Below, piece after piece: positions 6,574 through 9,488 of a stretch of DNA of 9,488 bases. Location of the stretch: NCBI GenBank assembly GCA_934702115.1, contig CAKUYF010000028.1, forward strand, positions 1 to 9,488. Reading direction: 5' to 3'. The position numbers were made by a program, and so were the translations under genes. The stretch comes from an uncultured Eubacteriales bacterium. GTDB taxonomy: Bacteria > Bacillota > Clostridia > Oscillospirales > Acutalibacteraceae. Within the stretch, counting starts at the first letter, position 1. Each line of letters starts with the position of its first letter. The notes under the pieces are model-generated. The model was not told the origin of the DNA, did no database searches, and saw only the letters and a program-made list of their open reading frames with translations.

Positions 6574-7038
6574 CTATTCAGATTTAAATCCATCGCTTTG
6601 AAACATATGGCGAGCTTTTCTAATTTGAGTAAGGTGGTCAGTAATAGCGTCGTCCAAATTTTTCATTACGTTGGCTGCATACTCACTACTTGAAATTCTA
6701 ATTTCCTTAGCTTTTGCATTAGCTTCAGCAATTATAGCATCAGCTTTAGATTGCGCTGCTCTCGTTATTTCGTTATTGCTGATCATAGCTCTTATTTTTT
6801 CTTCTGCAGTTTTTAAAATTGATTCTGACTCAGACCTTGCTGTATCGATTATTGCAGAGCGATCTTGCACTATTCTTTTTGCTTGAGTTATTTCCATAGG
6901 CAAATTTTCTCTTATTTCTTCGATTATTTTTCTTATTGTTTTTATATCCAGAACACTTTTTCCGCCTGACATTGGCAGTTGCCAAGCTGATTCCAAAATA
7001 TCTTCGAGTTCGTCTATTAATTTTTCTACGCTAACCAT
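6574..7038 (-). CDS. Ala-rich coiled-coil protein resembling V-type ATPase subunit H/E
   Basis: A 154-residue soluble protein with a short conserved-looking N-terminus (VEKLIDELEDILESAWQLP, then GGKSVLDIKTIRKIIEEIRE) followed by a long Ala/Glu/Arg-rich helix at about 48-140, with repeated small-residue and Ile/Ala spacing (IIDTARSESESILKTAEE, AIIAEANAKAKEIR). This gives resemblance to peripheral-stalk subunits of V-type ATPases and to DivIVA-like coiled coils, and such proteins are often annotated ATPase or V-ATPase subunit H. It is not part of an ATPase operon here, so that name should be read as resemblance only. In clostridial genomes proteins of this kind are commonly found beside rsmD and coaD. 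ATG at 7038 has AGGAG 4 bases upstream (7043-7047), a short spacing. It is the last gene of the leftward operon, 36 bases after rsmD, with the shared terminator beyond it. Confidence 0.8.
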   Translation of the reverse strand: MVSVEKLIDELEDILESAWQLPMSGGKSVLDIKTIRKIIEEIRENLPMEITQAKRIVQDRSAIIDTARSESESILKTAEEKIRAMISNNEITRAAQSKADAIIAEANAKAKEIRISSSEYAANVMKNLDDAITDHLTQIRKARHMFQSDGFKSE

Positions 7039-7074
7039 AAATCTCCTACTTCCGTAATTTATTTAGTCTTAAAT

Positions 7075-7620
7075 TTATAATTCTTTTATTTCATATAAAT
7101 TTAGTGATATTCTACCATAATTATATATTTTTCGCAAATAAAACTTTTGAATTTTCTCTGGCATACTTTGAGAAGAGAGTGTTTCTACTATTATTAGTTC
7201 GGGTGGAAATTTAAGAGTTGCAATTGAATTTAAAGTACGGTTTAGCAGATCAATTTCTTTATAAGGAGGATCTAAAAAAATAACATCAGCTTTAGAAGAA
7301 AAAGTGCTCAAAAAATCTAGTGCATCCATGTTTAATAATTCTATAGAATTAGGAATTTTTATTTTTTTTAAATTTTTATTTATCACAGCTGCGTTTTTTT
7401 TACTTTTTTCTACTATTATAACTTTATTGAATCCTTGGCTAAAAGCTTCTATACCTATTTGACCGGTACCGCCGAATAAATCCAAAAAAACGTTATTTTC
7501 GGTTTGAAATCTTAATATATCAAAAATAGATTTTTTTACTCGATCTTTTGTAGGTCTAAGGTAATCATTTTTGACGGATTCCAACATAAGACCTCTTAAA
7601 TTTCCTGAAATTACTTGCAT
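7075..7620 (-). CDS. rsmD: 16S rRNA (guanine-966-N2)-methyltransferase RsmD
   Basis: Methylates G966 of 16S rRNA on the small subunit using S-adenosylmethionine. The 181-residue protein has the complete family pattern: N-terminal MQVISGNLRG and RPTKDRVKKSIFDIL (residues 22-36), the SAM-binding loop LDLFGGTGQIGIEA (46-59), acidic E71 after strand 2 (VIIVEKS), and catalytic DPPY at 117-120. ATG at 7620 is preferred over the in-frame GTG at 7629, because GGGTG (7627-7631), the likely ribosome site, overlaps that GTG, and because RsmD proteins normally begin with MxVISG. It starts 31 bases downstream of the PPIase stop on the same strand and is transcribed with it. The usual neighbour coaD is not between rsmD and the coiled-coil gene. 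Confidence 0.95.
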   Translation of the reverse strand: MQVISGNLRGLMLESVKNDYLRPTKDRVKKSIFDILRFQTENNVFLDLFGGTGQIGIEAFSQGFNKVIIVEKSKKNAAVINKNLKKIKIPNSIELLNMDALDFLSTFSSKADVIFLDPPYKEIDLLNRTLNSIATLKFPPELIIVETLSSQSMPEKIQKFYLRKIYNYGRISLNLYEIKEL

Positions 7621-7651
7621 ATAATTCACCCATAAAAATTTATTTTAGATG

Positions 7652-8449
7652 TTACTTAGTTTTGTAAGGGACAATATCTATTTTTTCTATTTTAACATCT
7701 TGAATAGGTTTATCATTTTCATCTGTTTCGGAGTCTGAAATTTTATTTAATACGTCTAAGCCTTCAAATACTTGTCCGAAAACAGTATGACCTCTTTTAG
7801 CAGTATTATAGTAACCGTCCAAGTACGGGTTTCCTCCATTAGTGATGTATAGATTTTTTATATCTTCAGTTATTTTAGACATATCTATAGTTCCGCCATA
7901 TCTTTTCTCGAATGAGGAGGGATTTTTTTTGTAAGTTTCATAATTACTTTGGAATCTTTCCCATCCCGGAAAATTTTCCGGATTTTGATTATTTATGAAA
8001 AACTGACTTCCATTAGTATTTGGTCCACAATTAGCCATAGCAAGAGCACCGGTGATATTAAATAAGTCTTCACAAAATTCATCTTCAAACGGTTCTCCCC
8101 ATATGCTTTCACCGCCCATGCCTGTACCTTGTGGATCTCCGCCTTGAATCATAAAATCTTTAATTACACGATGAAATATCAATCCGTTGTAATAATTTTT
8201 TTTAGACAGTTCTTTAAAGTTTTCAACTGTTTTTGGAGCACGGTCAGGGAAGAAGCGAATTTTAAAGTTTCCTAAAGATGTATAAACGTCGGCGATTTCC
8301 TCATTTTCGTTTGGTTTATCGAGCTGGAATCCTACGTTATTTACAGTAGCGGGTGTAGTTTCAATTTTTTCTGTTTCTTTATTTTGAGTGCAAGCGGTTA
8401 GCATTGTTAAAAGGGAGACTATTGATATAGCTTTTATTATTTTTTTCAA
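7652..8449 (-). CDS. Cyclophilin-type peptidyl-prolyl isomerase, lipoprotein
   Basis: A membrane-anchored extracytoplasmic prolyl isomerase that would assist folding of exported proteins. I place the start at TTG 8449, which has GGAAG (8457-8461) 7 bases upstream and gives a textbook lipoprotein signal: MKKIIKA, a hydrophobic core, and lipobox LTAC with C20 as the lipidated residue. The length is then 265 residues. ATG at 8467 is the alternative but has no ribosome site. The cyclophilin domain (about 54-259) carries FHRVIKDFMIQGGDP (93-107, with R94, F99, M100, Q102), AMANCGPNTNGSQFFI (137-152) and GHTVFGQVFEGLDVLNKI (220-237). Between the last two blocks is an insert of roughly 60 residues including a Tyr/Asn-rich part, larger than in minimal bacterial cyclophilins. 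It is the first gene of the leftward operon. Confidence 0.94.
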   Translation of the reverse strand: MKKIIKAISIVSLLTMLTACTQNKETEKIETTPATVNNVGFQLDKPNENEEIADVYTSLGNFKIRFFPDRAPKTVENFKELSKKNYYNGLIFHRVIKDFMIQGGDPQGTGMGGESIWGEPFEDEFCEDLFNITGALAMANCGPNTNGSQFFINNQNPENFPGWERFQSNYETYKKNPSSFEKRYGGTIDMSKITEDIKNLYITNGGNPYLDGYYNTAKRGHTVFGQVFEGLDVLNKISDSETDENDKPIQDVKIEKIDIVPYKTK

Positions 8450-8456
8450 AAAGACA

Positions 8457-8461
8457 CTTCC
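8457..8461 (-). promoter_or_regulatory. Ribosome binding site selecting the TTG start of the PPIase
   Basis: On the minus strand GGAAG lies 7 bases upstream of TTG (8449-8447). Neither ATG 8467 nor any earlier start has a comparable site, and this start alone gives a compact lipoprotein signal peptide. Confidence 0.6.
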
Positions 8462-8492
8462 AAACATAATAATTTTGATTAGGTACATTACA

Positions 8493-8521
8493 ATTATATA
8501 CAAATTTTTTTTAACCTTCAA
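8493..8521 (-). promoter_or_regulatory. Sigma-A promoter of the PPIase-rsmD operon
   Basis: Read on the minus strand, TTGAAG (8521-8516) and a perfect TATAAT (8498-8493) are separated by 17 bases. Transcription would start near 8486, about 37 bases before the TTG start. Any PPIase start upstream of about 8486 would then be outside the message. Confidence 0.72.
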
Positions 8522-8588
8522 CTGTGAAGGGTAGATGATACACATATAAGTTACTTCTTGAATATAATAGATAATGAGATTACTTTAT

Positions 8589-8618
8589 CTGTCAATTTTT
8601 TATAAAAACTGATGACAG
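8589..8618. promoter_or_regulatory. Dyad CTGTCA/TGACAG in the divergent intergenic region
   Basis: CTGTCA (8589-8594) and TGACAG (8613-8618) are perfect inverted 6-mers 18 bases apart, flanking a T-run/A-run with TATAAA at 8601-8606. The site lies between the leftward operon promoter and the rightward Cys-rich gene. It could be an operator or a leader hairpin. No strong -35/-10 pair for the rightward gene was found; TATAAT at 8563-8568 and TATAAA at 8601-8606 are the -10 candidates, each lacking a good -35. Confidence 0.35.
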
Positions 8619-8657
8619 CATGATTGTAACTCTAAAATACAAGAAGAAAATTATTTC

Positions 8658-8664
8658 AGGAGGT
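8658..8664 (+). promoter_or_regulatory. Consensus ribosome binding site of the Cys-rich gene
   Basis: AGGAGGT, the full anti-16S complement, lies 7 bases before the ATG at 8672. It is the strongest ribosome site in the window and implies high translation of this small protein. Confidence 0.88.
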
Positions 8665-8671
8665 AAATATA

Positions 8672-9046
8672 ATGCCATTGGATTATCAAAAATCATATAT
8701 ACATCATCCCGAAACGTGTCCGGCAGTAGGGCATCAAGATGTAGTAGTTGGAGTACCTGTAGAGATAAAGCCGTTTGCGGATGTAGGAAAGATAAAAGCA
8801 GAGTGCATGGGAAAACCTATTATTGCACGAGGAACATCAAAATGTGAAGGAAGACCTAATGAAGTTTGTAAATTTACGATTAGTCAGAAAATAAGAGTCG
8901 AGGTGCCTGTAATATTTGGTGCAAAAGCGGAAGTAGGTCCAGCGAGGATAGAATGTAAATATCATGGTCATCCATGTGATCGCGAAGAGGGTCCGGACTT
9001 GGGAGAGCGAGAAGAAGGGCATGGATGTGGTGGAATACTAGGATAA
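8672..9046 (+). CDS. Small Cys-rich protein with internal duplication, unknown function
   Basis: A 124-residue soluble protein with no signal peptide or membrane segment. It contains two copies of a ~20-residue unit at fixed offset 50: residues 26-45 and 76-95 share VxVPV, A, VG and EC at matching positions, and both run on to a Gly and Pro four to six residues later. The units read like paired beta strands, so a two-fold beta structure is plausible. Seven Cys (16, 45, 58, 66, 95, 102, 119) and several His (11, 12, 21, 98, 100, 117) suggest metal binding or disulphides; the tail is Gly/Glu/His-rich and ends HGCGGILG. It sits alone, divergent from the PPIase operon, with a consensus ribosome site and a downstream hairpin. 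I do not recognise the family with certainty; a loose resemblance to beta-repeat spore-coat-type proteins is too weak to name. Confidence 0.8.
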   Translation: MPLDYQKSYIHHPETCPAVGHQDVVVGVPVEIKPFADVGKIKAECMGKPIIARGTSKCEGRPNEVCKFTISQKIRVEVPVIFGAKAEVGPARIECKYHGHPCDREEGPDLGEREEGHGCGGILG

Positions 9047-9112
9047 TAAATTTAATTTTAAATAATATGATTCTGAGAATAAATAAAATTCCCCTGTAAT
9101 TAAATATCAAAT

Positions 9113-9146
9113 AGCCTCAACAGATACATTTTCTGTGAGGCTTTAT
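9113..9146 (+). terminator. Probable terminator of the Cys-rich gene
   Basis: AGCCTCA (9113-9119) pairs with TGAGGCT (9136-9142); after one bulged A, CAGA (9121-9124) pairs with TCTG (9132-9135), closing a 7-base loop. The following run is short (TTATT), so termination may be weak. The left arm can alternatively pair with GAGGCTAT at 9156-9163. Confidence 0.55.
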
Positions 9147-9188
9147 TCATATCAAGAGGCTATCCAATTAATTTTTACAAATAATAAT

Positions 9189-9279
9189 GTCGAGTAAATC
9201 AGATGTGGTAGGAACACAGTGATCTTGTAATATTGGAAAACGGATAACCAATATTCCAGCTGCATTAGCAGTACTCGAC
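9189..9279. other. Cloverleaf-forming element (candidate structured RNA or mobile-element end)
   Basis: An outer 8-bp stem GTCGAGTA (9189-9196)/TACTCGAC (9272-9279) encloses three hairpins: ATCA-TGTG (9198-9207)/CACA-TGAT (9215-9223) with a small internal loop and 7-base end loop; AATATTGG (9229-9236)/CCAATATT (9248-9255) with an 11-base loop; and CTGC (9260-9263)/GCAG (9268-9271) with ATTA loop, stacked directly on the outer stem. The sequence is less AT-rich than its surroundings. It lacks the features of a tRNA (no 7-base anticodon loop or proper T-arm) on either strand, and I cannot match it to a known riboswitch or ribozyme. Strand is unknown. Confidence 0.45.
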
Positions 9280-9456
9280 AAAATGAATATATCATATATT
9301 AGTTTATTTGTAAACCCTTAATATAAAAAGTTTTGAAATATGTTTTAAATTGTATAATTAACAGAATACAAATTAAGAGTTTTTAGTGCAATATGCCAAT
9401 AAATTCCTTAAATAAATAAATTATTTTACAAATATATTTCCATTATTATCTATAAA

Positions 9457-9488
9457 CAAAAAAATAGCAGTACGTTATTACGTACTAC
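9457..9488 (-). terminator. Terminator-like hairpin for a minus-strand gene beyond the window
   Basis: AGTACGT (9469-9475) and ACGTACT (9480-9486) form a perfect 7-bp stem with a 4-base loop. Read on the minus strand it is followed, after GCTA, by a run of seven T (complement of the A-run 9458-9464). This suggests a leftward gene ending just right of the window, convergent with the Cys-rich gene. Confidence 0.6.

Larger units (their letters stand above)
9047..9488. other. Intergenic region without a supported gene
   Basis: These 442 bases hold no convincing gene. They contain the hairpin at 9113-9142, the cloverleaf at 9189-9279, and then very AT-rich DNA. A TATAAT at 9353-9358 has only a poorly spaced TTGAAA (9333-9338, 14-base spacer), so a promoter there is doubtful and no ribosome site plus open frame follows it. 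The right edge carries a minus-strand terminator-like hairpin. Confidence 0.7.

Noticed and set aside
6671..6886. 71-residue plus-strand open frame
   Set aside because: It is a hydrophobic-looking antisense shadow of the Ala-rich coiled-coil gene, with no ribosome site.
8450..8545. N-terminal extension of the PPIase to ATG 8545
   Set aside because: It would include the operon promoter at 8493-8521, has no ribosome site, and would bury the lipoprotein signal in the middle of a longer N-terminus.
8564..8595. Minus-strand TTGACA (8595-8590) with TATTAT (8569-8564) as PPIase promoter
   Set aside because: The spacer is 20 bases and the -10 is poorer than the TTGAAG-17-TATAAT promoter closer to the gene; it might be a minor second start.
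8837..9110. Minus-strand open frames opposite the Cys-rich gene
   Set aside because: They lack ribosome sites and overlap a well-supported plus-strand gene with an internal repeat and a consensus site.
9189..9279. Cloverleaf as a tRNA gene
   Set aside because: The central arm has an 11-base loop, the other arms lack canonical D- and T-loop bases, and neither strand offers a standard anticodon loop.
9333..9358. TTGAAA/TATAAT pair as a promoter
   Set aside because: The spacer is only 14 bases and nothing transcribed from it within the window has a ribosome site with an open frame.

Overview
The window is AT-rich DNA with the gene content and signals of a low-GC Gram-positive anaerobe. It has consensus sigma-A promoters, strong AGGAGG-type ribosome sites, frequent TTG starts, a class B sortase and a lipoprotein PPIase. 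I place it in the Clostridia/Tissierellia, perhaps a Peptoniphilaceae-like coccus; the family is inferred from overall look, not proven. No rRNA, tRNA, CRISPR array or intact insertion sequence is visible.

Left part (1-3862, all +): the 3' two-thirds of a bifunctional (p)ppGpp synthetase/hydrolase (Rel; the catalytic N-terminus lies outside the window), followed 6 bases later by a glyoxalase-II-like metallo-beta-lactamase-fold hydrolase. A consensus promoter then starts a two-gene unit: a coiled-coil zinc-ribbon protein and a class B sortase. Peptide deformylase follows, with its own promoter whose -35 lies inside the sortase 3' end, and a clear terminator closes the block. This is core stringent-response, translation and cell-surface gene content.

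Middle (3863-6540, +): two adjacent 400- and 403-residue proteins of unknown function, each with its own promoter and ribosome site. They are full-length paralogues with strongly diverged N-terminal two-thirds, but their last ~130 residues are nearly identical, including an 86-base stretch of perfect DNA identity. This mosaic pattern is the most distinctive coding feature. A 12-bp terminator hairpin ends the pair and also serves the convergent operon.

Right part (6541-8545, -): an operon read leftward from a TTGAAG-17-TATAAT promoter at 8521-8493: an exported cyclophilin-type PPIase lipoprotein, the 16S rRNA methyltransferase RsmD, and an Ala-rich coiled-coil protein resembling V-ATPase subunit H/E. 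Divergent from it (8672-9046, +) is a small Cys-rich protein containing an internal ~20-residue duplication.

Right end (9047-9488): 442 bases without a supported gene but rich in structure: an imperfect terminator hairpin with a competing alternative pairing, a 91-base segment that folds into a four-armed cloverleaf and is not a recognisable tRNA or riboswitch, and a terminator-like hairpin oriented for a minus-strand gene beyond the window.
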